The translations under genes were made by a program, and so were the position numbers. Positions 55,301-63,649 of a DNA stretch of 64,000 bases are shown here, piece by piece. Each line of letters begins with the position of its first letter. Position 1 is the stretch's first letter. Source of the DNA: Opacimonas sp002292215 (GTDB lineage: Bacteria; Pseudomonadota; Gammaproteobacteria; Enterobacterales; Alteromonadaceae); contig OX044360.1 in assembly GCA_943846745.1 (NCBI GenBank), positions 992,001-1,056,000 on the forward strand. Direction: 5' to 3'. Below the pieces are notes generated by a model. The model did not search any database. It saw only the letters and a list, made by a program, of their open reading frames with translations, and was not told the origin of the DNA.

Positions 55301-55353
55301 ACGAACAACCACACATTGGTCGGAAACCGAAAAGAATACCGGGTCAGATCCAT
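52315..55353 (-). CDS. RND efflux transporter permease
   Basis: 1012 aa from the ATG at 55353, one base after the adaptor stop, with GGAG nine bases upstream; a longer frame overlapping the adaptor is rejected. Twelve transmembrane helices and two periplasmic domains. Helix 4 region IAMGMLVDNAIVIAEGM contains one acidic residue of the RND pair (Asp, then Asn in place of the second Asp), a form seen in many non-AcrB members; helix 10 region reads GMLIKNAIVLIEEIDL. It pumps an unknown compound with the adjacent lipoprotein adaptor, under the divergent TetR regulator. Confidence 0.95.
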   Translation of the reverse strand: MDLTRYSFRFPTNVWLFVVIFLIGGVIALNNIGRLEDPAFTIKQVKVLTQYPGASAQQVETEVTEQLEIAIQQMPQLRRLFSLSTPGSSDITVEVKSTYDSDVLPQIWDELRKRLSDISGQLPSGAQTPVVYDDFGDVFGLYYALSASDFSPHEMREFARVIRRELLATEGVAKVEVNGVLQEQIVIYVDPYQISSLGMSFPDLMVLLNNNLQPFSGSRIQVNGKKIRLVVEEPTRQLEEINNLELVVPGTTRSIKIKDIAQLRLEPVDIQPSIVRFQGEPAITLAVSALAGVNIVDVGHQVNAKVRHLLTQLPAGISLTAIYDQAQIVDESVDGFLLNLVMSVAVVTLTLCLFMGWRSGVVVGAVLLVTVMGTLLIMWLMGIQLQRISLGAMVIAMGMLVDNAIVIAEGMMLRVAIGNSPMTAAQYIIKRTQWPLLGATIIGIAAFSGIGLSDDATGEFLYSLFAVVMISLLLSWVLAITLVPLLGAYLYQPDEASSQTVERSLFYRMFLSVLHVCLRLRWITIMVLIAITLIAYASFGLVKQGFFPPSNAPIFFIHYWGPQDQDNRQTDQQLHKVEQYIMANPLVESVTSYVGRGADRFTLTYAPQARNESYGLLLIRVADKDDIETLSQALMADISLLDLNADFYLERMQFGPGGGAKLAARFSGSDASVLRDLAQQAERVMRADGNLVDIRHNWRDKGFAINGHFDSFNAGVSGITRSDFNDTIQYASNGLKLGQVQQGDYTYPIKAKMSGLEDSAINALLNSQVWSSQQRVYVPFQQVSKGVELVSEEVLVHRRNRLRTITVNADPGANDTAGKALTRIKPHIEAIVLPDGYQLEWGGEYESAGEAQAALGQGLPAGFLLMFIISVLLFGKVRQPLIIWLIVPMAVVGVVAGLLATDMPFGFMSLLGFLSLFGMLIKNAIVLIEEIDLQVEESGDIKQSIIEATLSRIRPVMLAAITTILGMAPLLFDRFFADMAVTIMGGLAFATVLTLIAVPVLYSMLFKVSFNK

Positions 55354-55354
55354 A

Positions 55355-56434
55355 TTAACGCACTCCATTAAATGGCTTGACGATGATCCCGTCGTACATC
55401 TTTGCTGCACCTGCAGAAACAACTAAATCACCGACTGTGACGCCCTTGGATATAACAGCAATATCATTTTTGATACTCGCCACCGTCACCACTAACTTTG
55501 TTAATGAACCATCATTAGCATTAAAGCGCCACACATAAAAACCTGCTTGATTATCGCCAACTAAGGCATTCATTGGCACAGTCATGCCGAACTGGTTTGA
55601 TTGTGATTTCAAGGTTACTTTTGCTACCGCGCGTGCTCCGGGTGTAGCGACTAATTCATCTTGTTGTGCTAAAGCAAACACGACATCATAGGTTTGTGAT
55701 ATTGGATTTGGCTCCGCAGCATGCTCCACATATCTTACGTCATACCATTGTTCTGAAGCACCAATAATGGCGATTTGTGCATTGGCAATATCACGACGCG
55801 CATTCGCAGTAAATATACGTTCAGGGACACTAAAGTGAAAATACATCTGTGACACATCTTGTAATTTTGCAATACTTTCACCGGCAGACACATAACTATC
55901 ATTTTCAACATAACGTTGTGAAATTTGCGCATTAAAAGGTGCATAGAGTTTAGTGTAACTTAAATCTTGTTGGGCATTACTCAGTTCGATATCCGCTAAT
56001 TCAAGCGCAGTTTTGGCATCATCCATGCTGCTTTGTGAAACAAGTTTTTTGACAAACATCGACTCAACACGCGATAACTCACGTTGTGCTTGCGTGAGTT
56101 TGGTTTGTTTTTCTAATACTTTACGTTCAAAAGGCACCGGATCAATCATCGCTAATAATTGCCCCGCTTTTACTACACTGCCGGTAGGCATGTCTAATTT
56201 AACTAAGCGACCAGTGACTTCAAAGCGCACTTCAATGGTTTTAACCGCAGATACTGTGGCAGGAAAACGAAAGGTATTGCCATTATCAATTGCCGTAACG
56301 GCTGTCAATTTGACTACAGTCGGCGTCACAGTGGTAGTGTCTTCAACGTCACTTGGCGAGCAAGCAGATACACTCATTGTGATTACAACTATACACAATA
56401 GACTTCGCAGTGAAAATATTGGGGTAAATTTCAT
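55355..56434 (-). CDS. RND efflux adaptor lipoprotein (HlyD/AcrA family)
   Basis: 359 aa from the ATG at 56434 (an ATG at 56443 adds three residues). Lipoprotein signal with lipobox SVSAC, Cys25. Lipoyl half-motif VKTIEVRFEVTGRLVKLDMPTGSVVKAGQLLAMID, a short coiled-coil hairpin (about 95-160, FERKVLEKQTKLTQAQRELSRVE) and beta-barrel domain follow. First gene of the leftward RND operon. Its promoter region holds two inverted repeats that probably bind the divergent TetR protein. Confidence 0.92.
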   Translation of the reverse strand: MKFTPIFSLRSLLCIVVITMSVSACSPSDVEDTTTVTPTVVKLTAVTAIDNGNTFRFPATVSAVKTIEVRFEVTGRLVKLDMPTGSVVKAGQLLAMIDPVPFERKVLEKQTKLTQAQRELSRVESMFVKKLVSQSSMDDAKTALELADIELSNAQQDLSYTKLYAPFNAQISQRYVENDSYVSAGESIAKLQDVSQMYFHFSVPERIFTANARRDIANAQIAIIGASEQWYDVRYVEHAAEPNPISQTYDVVFALAQQDELVATPGARAVAKVTLKSQSNQFGMTVPMNALVGDNQAGFYVWRFNANDGSLTKLVVTVASIKNDIAVISKGVTVGDLVVSAGAAKMYDGIIVKPFNGVR

Positions 56435-56465
56435 AATCGTCATAAACTCAATAAGTAAAAATAAA

Positions 56466-56490
56466 AGTAAACTAATGAGTGTAGTTTACT
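56466..56490. promoter_or_regulatory. Candidate operator A of the second TetR regulator
   Basis: Perfect inverted repeat AGTAAACTA-N7-TAGTTTACT in the divergent region between the RND adaptor and tetR genes. The half-site AGTAAACTA recurs 39 bp to the right. Confidence 0.65.
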
Positions 56491-56504
56491 TCACTTCTGG
56501 TAAA

Positions 56505-56524
56505 AGTAAACTACCTAGTGTACT
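56505..56524. promoter_or_regulatory. Candidate operator B of the second TetR regulator
   Basis: AGTAAACTA-N2-TAGTGTACT, one mismatch between arms, with the same left half-site as operator A but a shorter spacer. Its position 33 bases before the GTG start fits autoregulation. Confidence 0.55.
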
Positions 56525-56556
56525 ATTTTAGTCTATTCTTTTTTTATGGTGTGATT

Positions 56557-57180
56557 GTGAGTAAAAACACTAAATTGACACGCAGTGAGATTAAACGCCA
56601 AGACATCATTGATGCCGCTTGCCAAGCATTTCAAGAGTTTGGCGTCCAAGCAACAAGTATGGATAAAATTGCTGAACTGGCGCAAGTTTCTAAACGAACG
56701 GTATACAATCATTTCGCAACTAAGCAAGCATTAGTCGTGTATTTGTTAAATGAGATCAGAACTCGCACATTGGTTGATGTCGATATTGATACCACTTATG
56801 ACCCTCTGCGTTCAGTGGAATCAAAACTACTGACACTAATTACCGCTGAAATTAATCTATATAGTTGTGGACATTATATTGATTTGACTCGGATGGCTTT
56901 TGGGCATTTTTTGTATCACCCTGAAGAATTAAAACGAGAGTTGGATAAGGTGATGACCCAAGAAACCGCTTTTCAACGCTACTTGCGAAGTGCTTGTGAG
57001 CATAAACAGCTTAACATCCCAGATATAAAATTTGCCACTGACCAACTACAAAACTTAATTAAAGGCAGTTGTTTTTGGCCTCAGTTTTTAAAGATTGAAG
57101 CCCCCTTAACTGATGAACAAAAACATCACATTGCGACAGAGAGCGCAGCGATGTTTTTGGCGAGATACAATAATAAATAG
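56557..57180 (+). CDS. TetR/AcrR family regulator of the RND operon
   Basis: 207 aa from a GTG at 56557, chosen because the upstream extension is hydrophobic and not TetR-like, and would run through operator B; GTG 56551 is also possible. Helix-turn-helix SMDKIAELAQVSKRTVYNHFATKQALVVYLL at about residues 35-65; the C-terminal ligand domain resembles the TetR_C group seen with efflux adaptors (AefR-like). Divergent from the RND operon with two inverted repeats between, so it is the likely repressor. Inducer unknown. Confidence 0.9.
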   Translation: MSKNTKLTRSEIKRQDIIDAACQAFQEFGVQATSMDKIAELAQVSKRTVYNHFATKQALVVYLLNEIRTRTLVDVDIDTTYDPLRSVESKLLTLITAEINLYSCGHYIDLTRMAFGHFLYHPEELKRELDKVMTQETAFQRYLRSACEHKQLNIPDIKFATDQLQNLIKGSCFWPQFLKIEAPLTDEQKHHIATESAAMFLARYNNK

Positions 57181-57231
57181 TTAATGCTTAATATGTACAA
57201 TATATATTTAGCGCATGACATAGACAGGTAT

Positions 57232-57903
57232 CTATTTAGGCGGATCAACTCGATTAGCATTAGAGCTATTAACTCTATACCAGCCTGCTATCGAATAACG
57301 ATCACGCTGAGTAGGTAACACTTCGTGAAGATGATCTTCACTCAAAAACACAGCAATCGTCGCAAAACTTGGAATAACCTTGATCCCGTCAGTCACCTTA
57401 TCATCGGTATAAATTACGAGTTCTCCGCCATCATCCATACCCCAATCAGGGTTGAGATAAACGACAACCGATAACACGCGATTGGCTTGACCTTTAAATG
57501 CATCTAGGTGTTTTTTGTAAAAGCTACCAGGAGGATAATGTGCAAAATGGCTTTCAAATGAAAACAGCCCCATAAACAAATGCCGATTAAGGTACTGTTG
57601 TAACCGAGCAGACCATGCAAGCCAGTCTCGCCCTGCTGAACTTTCACCATTGATCCAAGCAATCGCATCACGGCGCACAAAGCTATTTTGATGTAATTGT
57701 TGTAACCGTCCGATCCCTGCGTCATCAAATTGATACTCAGGCATATGCATAACATGATCATGCAATGATTCAGCTAAATCCAAAGGTAAGGCATTGGGCT
57801 GGATACTGAAGCCTTTGGCATGAATATCATTAGCTATTTGCGCAAACAACGTATCGTTGTACTCAGGAGGGGTTTGCAGTAGGGTTAAATCAAGAATTTC
57901 CAA
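57232..57903 (-). CDS. 2OG-Fe(II) oxygenase (prolyl-4-hydroxylase-like)
   Basis: 223 aa. Double-stranded beta-helix dioxygenase with the iron triad: HLDAF gives His-x-Asp at about residues 124-126, and HLHEVLP near 192 gives the distal His. Arg in RDRYSIAGWY binds 2-oxoglutarate. YPPGSFYKKHLDAFKG and VVYLNPDWGMDDGGELVIY are typical of the bacterial P4Hc/EctD-unlike group. It probably hydroxylates a protein or small molecule in the cytoplasm. Single gene, convergent with tetR; no iron-regulated neighbour. Confidence 0.9.
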   Translation of the reverse strand: MEILDLTLLQTPPEYNDTLFAQIANDIHAKGFSIQPNALPLDLAESLHDHVMHMPEYQFDDAGIGRLQQLHQNSFVRRDAIAWINGESSAGRDWLAWSARLQQYLNRHLFMGLFSFESHFAHYPPGSFYKKHLDAFKGQANRVLSVVVYLNPDWGMDDGGELVIYTDDKVTDGIKVIPSFATIAVFLSEDHLHEVLPTQRDRYSIAGWYRVNSSNANRVDPPK

Positions 57904-58019
57904 GTGTGTTTACTTAAAGCGAATAATGGTAAGACTTTTACGCTAGTTTGATAGATTGGGCAAGGATTAATACGTTGTGCAAAGATTAAAAATACACACG
58001 AATATTAATTTTCAAAAAC

Positions 58020-59717
58020 TTGTGTCATAATTCATACAAAGTGTTTTACATACAATATGTTAGGTATGTGAAACACATAACAGTGGTGCAGAGACACAAC
58101 ATTATCAAAACACATATTTTTCAAGATTTTCATCACAACACATTGAGCCAAGAGTTATTGGCTCATTTTTACCTATTTGTCCTAACCTGCATTTTTCAAT
58201 TTATCTTTTTTACCCTGTCGTTCGGATATTCGGTCTTACCTGGATTTACTATTTGGTATTTTCCGCTTGGCTTTCATTTCATTTTATTTCTTATATTGCC
58301 CTTGCGTTTTTGGTTAACAGCCATGTTTGCCATCGCGCTTGGCGGCGGATTTACCATGCAATATCAAGGATCAATACATTATGAGTTCATGAAGCATTTT
58401 ATGCTTTCCATGACCATCGCCATTCATACATTACCCATTATTTATTTAGCCAGAGTGAAGCGTAAACAAGACAATTTATTTGCACTCAGAGCTATTGTAA
58501 TCCTAGTACTATTTGGATTTTTAACGCGCTTAGGCAATATTGGATTTCATTTTTTATCGGACACATCGGTGTATGACAAAGTTCCAACAGACGAGCGCTT
58601 ATCTGTATTTTTACTACATAATATCGCTGCATATCCCGGCATATTGTTTGCCATTTCAGCTTACCTAGTCTACGAAGGTGTTCGTCAAAAGCGTCATCAC
58701 CTTCGAAATCTCTCTTGGACATTAATAAGTAAAATAGCAATGACGCTAACGGTTGCCATACTAGTGCTATTTTATCTTTCTGATTTTTCTCAAAACATAC
58801 TTAAAATATTGTTGTTTTTACCTATTATATGGTGCGGTTATCGATTTACATGGCTCGGCAGTCTGTGCTGTGCCCTTTGGATAAACAGCGTGTTATTGAT
58901 AGTATTATACGGCGCGGAAAATGAGTTACTGGTTTCGTTTCAACCTTTTATTGTGTCGTATTTTTTAATTGGTCTAGTGACTTCTGGCTTGCAATTAGAG
59001 CATCGACGCTCACGCCAAGCCTTATCCAAAAATCAACTAGCATTAAAAGCTAAATACGCGCACCTGATTAAATCACAACAAGAATTACAAGACATTGCAG
59101 TGCAGATTGTTAACTTACAAGAAGTTGAAAAAAAGCATTTATCACAGGAACTACATGATGATGTTGGGCAGAATATTACCGCATTAAACATCTCAATTTC
59201 ATTGCTCAAGAAACAAAATTTATTTACAGAAGCTGAACAGGATGTAATTAATAAAATACGGGTGATGACAGATCAGATCTACTCAAACGCGTATGAATTA
59301 ATGTATTGGTTACGACCTCGGTCAATCGATGATTTAGGCTTAAAAGAGACATTAACAGGGCTATTTTTTGCGTCTCGATTAGAGGAGCATAATATTGAAT
59401 ATCATGCAGATATTGATGAAGGCGTCAATGCCCTAGATGATGGCTTGAAAATAGCGTTATTTAGGATCGTTCAAGAATGTGTGAAAAATGTTATTCAACA
59501 TAGCGGTGGGAATACATGTCATCTGGCAATATCGTTTAGTGACCACAGCACCCATGTGAAATTTACAGATGCGGGTAATGGATTTCCTGAAAAAGTATTA
59601 AATAATCCTTTTACCGGTGGGTTATTTAATATTCAAAATTACATGATGGCATTAGGTGGCAGTATGCGGTTGACTAATAATAACGGAGCGCAAATCCATG
59701 TTAAACTACCAAGATAA
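58020..59717 (+). CDS. MASE1-like sensor histidine kinase (NarX/UhpB type)
   Basis: Up to 565 aa; the frame opens with a TTG and several GTG codons follow, so the start is uncertain by 20-40 residues. N-terminal MASE1-like membrane sensor with about eight helices (residues about 50-325), a short coiled coil, then HisKA_3 with phosphoacceptor His379 (ELHDDVGQ) and a HATPase_c domain (FRIVQECVKNVIQHSG, DAGNGFPEK, GGLFNI). Its 3' end overlaps the next kinase gene by 20 bp. No response regulator is adjacent; the UhpA-like protein at 41.2-41.9 kb is a candidate partner. Confidence 0.88.
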   Translation: MCHNSYKVFYIQYVRYVKHITVVQRHNIIKTHIFQDFHHNTLSQELLAHFYLFVLTCIFQFIFFTLSFGYSVLPGFTIWYFPLGFHFILFLILPLRFWLTAMFAIALGGGFTMQYQGSIHYEFMKHFMLSMTIAIHTLPIIYLARVKRKQDNLFALRAIVILVLFGFLTRLGNIGFHFLSDTSVYDKVPTDERLSVFLLHNIAAYPGILFAISAYLVYEGVRQKRHHLRNLSWTLISKIAMTLTVAILVLFYLSDFSQNILKILLFLPIIWCGYRFTWLGSLCCALWINSVLLIVLYGAENELLVSFQPFIVSYFLIGLVTSGLQLEHRRSRQALSKNQLALKAKYAHLIKSQQELQDIAVQIVNLQEVEKKHLSQELHDDVGQNITALNISISLLKKQNLFTEAEQDVINKIRVMTDQIYSNAYELMYWLRPRSIDDLGLKETLTGLFFASRLEEHNIEYHADIDEGVNALDDGLKIALFRIVQECVKNVIQHSGGNTCHLAISFSDHSTHVKFTDAGNGFPEKVLNNPFTGGLFNIQNYMMALGGSMRLTNNNGAQIHVKLPR

Positions 59718-61362
59718 CCATCAGTCTGCGCACGTTTTAGCTAGTGATTTACCTACTAGTCAAGACTCAAATTCTATCTATAAATTACTGTTATGGCATT
59801 TTATCGTATTGATCGTCGCCAGTATTGTTGACCATATACTACTCACTCAAACTGCATTACCGCTGCTTTCGTTGCAAGCGGTAATAAGTTATATGATGTT
59901 AGTTTTCAATCCCACCCAACGTTGGTCAGCGCTAATTATGCTCATTGTCCTATTTGCGCCAATACATTTATTTAGTCACACCCCATTTACCAGTATGACT
60001 TGGACATTGCTAGGACAAACCTGTGTAAGCATTGTTACAATAATAATTAGCGCGCTCGTCACACAGAGTTTTCTGCGCAACATTGAAATTTTCACGCTGC
60101 GCTTTATCCATGTGTTATTCAGTTGTACGGTCGCATTTACCTTGTTGTATCAATATATGACCGCAGTGGCAACCTATAGAATTGATGCTCTAGATTTAAG
60201 TCATTGGCAATATTTAATAGACAGCATCATTGGTCAAATTACGGGTATTGCTATCGTAATCAATGTATTACTGATTATTTTAATGCTTAAATACCAAAGC
60301 ATGATTGTCATACCGAAATTAACGAAAAATAATCTCATGCTGTTAGTTATTTCGTCCATAGGCATTTTATTCATTCTGTATTTTGGTGGTAATTTAGTTA
60401 GCTCCCTCAGTGTATTTATGGTCATACCTGCTCTGTGGTTTTGTTATCGTTATCGCTGGTGGGGACTCTCTAGCTTTGCGCTTGTCATCAATGCCGTAAC
60501 CATGATTTATGTCATGTTTGCCATTATCAATTTACAGACAACGAGTGATCTTACATTGATCAGTCAGCTGGGATTCTCATTAAATGATATGGCTTGGTCT
60601 TTGTTAGGACTTAATTTAATTATTTTATATATTAATGCGATGATCCATGAGTTAGATACCACACAGTTATCCATTGAGCATAGTCAAGCACTGATGATTA
60701 AACGTAATGATGAACAGCAAGTACTGAACCAGCAGATCAATCAATTTAATAAACAACTAATCAACGCTCAAGAGTTTCAACGAAGAAAACTTTCCATTGA
60801 ATTAAAAAACCAAATGGAGAAAAACATTCATGAGTTACAGCAAGCAATTAACTTACTCGAGTTACAAGCAAGTCTGACCGGTAACGGGCACAATCCATTT
60901 ACTAAAATAAAAAGCTTTACTTATTATATTTACATGTCTGTATTTGAGTTAATCAACTGGCTCAAACCTGAAATATTAGAGCGGTTCGGCTTAATTGAAA
61001 CTTTAAGAAGTCAGTATTTTGCAGATAAACTATCACTCAGTAACATCGCATTTGATTTTTCAAGTCAGGGGGATATGATTAATATCCCAGAAAATATCTC
61101 ATTAGTACTGTTTAGGATCACCCAAGAAGCGATTAATAACACGATCAAATATTCAATGGCTGATGAGCTTCGTATCAGGCTTACGCTATTAACAGACCAG
61201 ATAGAATTTACCATCGTTGATAATGGTGTGGGCTTTGATATGGATACCATAGAGCAAGGATTTGGCTTAGCGGGTATGGAAAATCGCGTAAAAGCACTCA
61301 ACGGAAGTTTCATTCTTGATTCGAAAAATGGCACTCAGATTAAGATTACAATACCTTTGTAA
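59698..61362 (+). CDS. Second MASE1-like histidine kinase homolog lacking the phosphoacceptor His
   Basis: 554 aa, start ATG inside the preceding gene. Same plan as its neighbour: about eight membrane helices (30-310), a coiled coil and a HisKA_3/HATPase_c module. At the H-box the expected ELHDD reads ELKNQ, so the His is Lys370 and the following acidic pair is lost. The ATPase part looks intact (LVLFRITQEAINNTIKYS, DNGVGFD, GFGLAGMENRVKAL). It cannot autophosphorylate at the usual site; it may trans-phosphorylate or modulate the first kinase in a heterodimer. Its stop is 2 bp from that of the convergent pfkA-like gene. Confidence 0.88.
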   Translation: MLNYQDNHQSAHVLASDLPTSQDSNSIYKLLLWHFIVLIVASIVDHILLTQTALPLLSLQAVISYMMLVFNPTQRWSALIMLIVLFAPIHLFSHTPFTSMTWTLLGQTCVSIVTIIISALVTQSFLRNIEIFTLRFIHVLFSCTVAFTLLYQYMTAVATYRIDALDLSHWQYLIDSIIGQITGIAIVINVLLIILMLKYQSMIVIPKLTKNNLMLLVISSIGILFILYFGGNLVSSLSVFMVIPALWFCYRYRWWGLSSFALVINAVTMIYVMFAIINLQTTSDLTLISQLGFSLNDMAWSLLGLNLIILYINAMIHELDTTQLSIEHSQALMIKRNDEQQVLNQQINQFNKQLINAQEFQRRKLSIELKNQMEKNIHELQQAINLLELQASLTGNGHNPFTKIKSFTYYIYMSVFELINWLKPEILERFGLIETLRSQYFADKLSLSNIAFDFSSQGDMINIPENISLVLFRITQEAINNTIKYSMADELRIRLTLLTDQIEFTIVDNGVGFDMDTIEQGFGLAGMENRVKALNGSFILDSKNGTQIKITIPL

Positions 61363-61364
61363 CA

Positions 61365-62297
61365 TTAGTATTGGTTTTGGGCGGTCAAGGCTAGAATGTT
61401 CTGTTGGGCATCAACTAATTGCTGACTCACCGTTTTTTGATGTTTGACCGCATCTTCTAGAGCAACGTGGCAAATCCCGTTATTTTGTTCTGCGATCATG
61501 ATATTGTGTTTACCATCAATCAGCGCTTGCACTGCAGCAACGCCCATTTTTGTAGCAAGTAATCGGTCCTTAGGTACGGGCGAGCCCCCCCGCTGAATAT
61601 GTCCTAAGACACACGCAGTACAATCTACATTCGCCTTATGCTTTAATTCACCTGCTAAAGCAACCGCCCCACCAGGCCATATATTTTCCGCTAATACAAT
61701 AATATAACTGCCATGATGATGGTGTTGCGCGGTATTGATTTCATCCGCTAGTTTTTGTAGTGTCGCCTGCTTGTCATCAATCAAAAAATTTTCAAACGCA
61801 TCAGCTGTATCACGGATTTTATCAATCGCATCAATGGCGGTATTTACGGCTGTTGCAAAACCAATAGTAAAATCAGTATTATCTAAATCATTATCAATTG
61901 TGCCTGGAATGCCAATGATTTGACCAGACCAGTGAGCCTGTAAATCTAGTAAACCTTTGAATGAACCATCACCACCAATAACAATCAACGCGTCAATTTT
62001 TTCATTCGTTAATGTCGTCGCTGCTTTTATCAAGCCTTTTGCTGTCAACATTTCAGGGCAACGGGCACTTTTTAAAATAGTCCCGCCGCGCTGGATAATA
62101 TTATGTATGTCTTCAAGGCTTAGTTGTTTAGCTTGCTTGATATGCTCATTATGTAACAGTCCATTAAACCCATGATAAAAACCAACCACTTCACAATGAT
62201 AATGATTTGCGGCAATCACCACACAACGAATAGCCGCGTTCATGCCTGGTGCATCGCCACCACTCGTTAAAATTCCTATTCGTTTGATTGCAGTCAT
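61365..62297 (-). CDS. PfkA-like 6-phosphofructokinase homolog with internal deletion
   Basis: 310 aa from the ATG at 62297 (AAGG five bases upstream). The N-terminal half is a normal ATP-PFK: GILTSGGDAPGMNAAIR, VIGGDGSFKG (ATP), GTIDNDLDNTDFTIGF with catalytic Asp135. After RDTADAF the block that in E. coli PfkA reads HQR...VEVMGRYCG is absent, a net loss of 24 residues before GHIQRGGSPVP (His233, Arg236). The missing block carries the fructose 6-phosphate contacts equivalent to Arg162, Met169 and Arg171; the equivalent of Arg243 is Thr. The reading frame is intact. It may be inactive, decaying or altered in substrate. Confidence 0.85.
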   Translation of the reverse strand: MTAIKRIGILTSGGDAPGMNAAIRCVVIAANHYHCEVVGFYHGFNGLLHNEHIKQAKQLSLEDIHNIIQRGGTILKSARCPEMLTAKGLIKAATTLTNEKIDALIVIGGDGSFKGLLDLQAHWSGQIIGIPGTIDNDLDNTDFTIGFATAVNTAIDAIDKIRDTADAFENFLIDDKQATLQKLADEINTAQHHHHGSYIIVLAENIWPGGAVALAGELKHKANVDCTACVLGHIQRGGSPVPKDRLLATKMGVAAVQALIDGKHNIMIAEQNNGICHVALEDAVKHQKTVSQQLVDAQQNILALTAQNQY

Positions 62298-62343
62298 CAC
62301 AGCCTTATAATCAATAATGATGGTTCAATTTAAGTGTCAGTCC

Positions 62344-63483
62344 TTACTTTATCCGAGCTATCGAATGATTACCAATTTGACTGATCGAATTTGCCCCAGT
62401 TAATGTCATAGCGACGCGCATTTCTTTTTCGTACAAATCCAACAAGTGCTCTACGCCCTGTTGACCTTGAGCTGCTAATGCATAAATATAGGAGCGACCC
62501 AGCATAGTGCAATCGGCACCTAGCGCCAACATCCGCACCACATCTAAGCCGTTACGAATACCTGAATCCACAAATATTTTAAGATCGCCTTTAACCGCAT
62601 CAGCAATCGTCGGCAGCGCTTGAGCAGAAGACATCACCCCATCGAGTTGTCGACCGCCATGATTAGAAACCACAATGCCATCAGCACCAAAACGAACCGC
62701 ATCTTTGGCATCATCCACATCCAAGATCCCTTTGATGATCAAAGGACCGGTCCAATATTCTCTGATCCACTCTAAATCTTTCCACGAAATCGAGGTATCG
62801 AAGTTATCACCCAACCAGCCGATGTAATCGCCTAGTTTCGTGGTTTTGTTTCGATATGCAGAGATATTGCCTAAATCGTGAGGTTTACCCATCAAGCCAA
62901 CATCTAATGCCCAAGATGGATGTAACATCGCTTGGAGTACACGGCGTACTTCAGATCGTGGCCCACTCATGCCTGAATGCATATCTCGATAGCGTGCGCC
63001 AGGGGTAGGCATATCAACAGTAAAGACTAATGTAGTAACACCGGCTAATTTAGCGCGTTCCAACACATTTTTCATGAACTCACGGTCTTTTAACACGTAT
63101 AATTGAAACCACATCGGGCGCTGGATTTGCGGGGTGACTTCCTCGATAGGACAAACTGACACCGTTGACATTGTAAACGGGATCCCTTTGTTTTCAGCAG
63201 CTTTGGCTGCTTGCACTTCGCCTCGACGAGCATACATACCCGTTAAGCCAACGGGTGACAGTGCAATAGGCATTGCTAATTTTTCACCAAACACTTCATG
63301 CTCTAAACTGAGATGAGACATGTCCTTTAACACTTTTTGTTTTAAGGCGATGTCTTGTAGGTCAGTTTCATTGCGTCTTAAAGTACTTTCAGTGTATGAG
63401 CCCCCATCAATATAATGAAATAAGAAAGGCGGTAGTTTCGCTTTAGCAGCGGCTCGAAAATCTGTCGTTGCAGAAATGATCAT
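62344..63483 (-). CDS. lldD: FMN-dependent L-lactate dehydrogenase
   Basis: 379 aa. Alpha-hydroxyacid oxidase family, membrane-associated, oxidising L-lactate to pyruvate with quinone as acceptor. Motifs: YIDGGSYTE near 25, ALSPVGLTGMYARRGE, PMWFQLYVLKDR, and the active-site SNHGGRQLDGV with the catalytic His near 275. Strong match to LldD of E. coli. A LysR gene is divergent, so a lactate-responsive control is plausible. No lactate permease lies in view. Confidence 0.95.
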   Translation of the reverse strand: MIISATTDFRAAAKAKLPPFLFHYIDGGSYTESTLRRNETDLQDIALKQKVLKDMSHLSLEHEVFGEKLAMPIALSPVGLTGMYARRGEVQAAKAAENKGIPFTMSTVSVCPIEEVTPQIQRPMWFQLYVLKDREFMKNVLERAKLAGVTTLVFTVDMPTPGARYRDMHSGMSGPRSEVRRVLQAMLHPSWALDVGLMGKPHDLGNISAYRNKTTKLGDYIGWLGDNFDTSISWKDLEWIREYWTGPLIIKGILDVDDAKDAVRFGADGIVVSNHGGRQLDGVMSSAQALPTIADAVKGDLKIFVDSGIRNGLDVVRMLALGADCTMLGRSYIYALAAQGQQGVEHLLDLYEKEMRVAMTLTGANSISQIGNHSIARIK

Positions 63484-63649
63484 AGTGTTAGTCCTTGATG
63501 TTTAGCACATGCCTATTGCGAAGCTTAGTCGCACTTGATTAATAAGTAACTTAACATGTTTAATTGTTAATAAGATGAGTATATCTCTTTACTTTTAATC
63601 GATAAATAGAAATAATCGAACTTATAGTTTCCAAAAATCAACTAATCTT

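Noticed and set aside
55354..55422. N-terminal extension of the RND permease overlapping the adaptor gene
   Set aside because: The extension is not RND-like and GGAG precedes the ATG at 55353.
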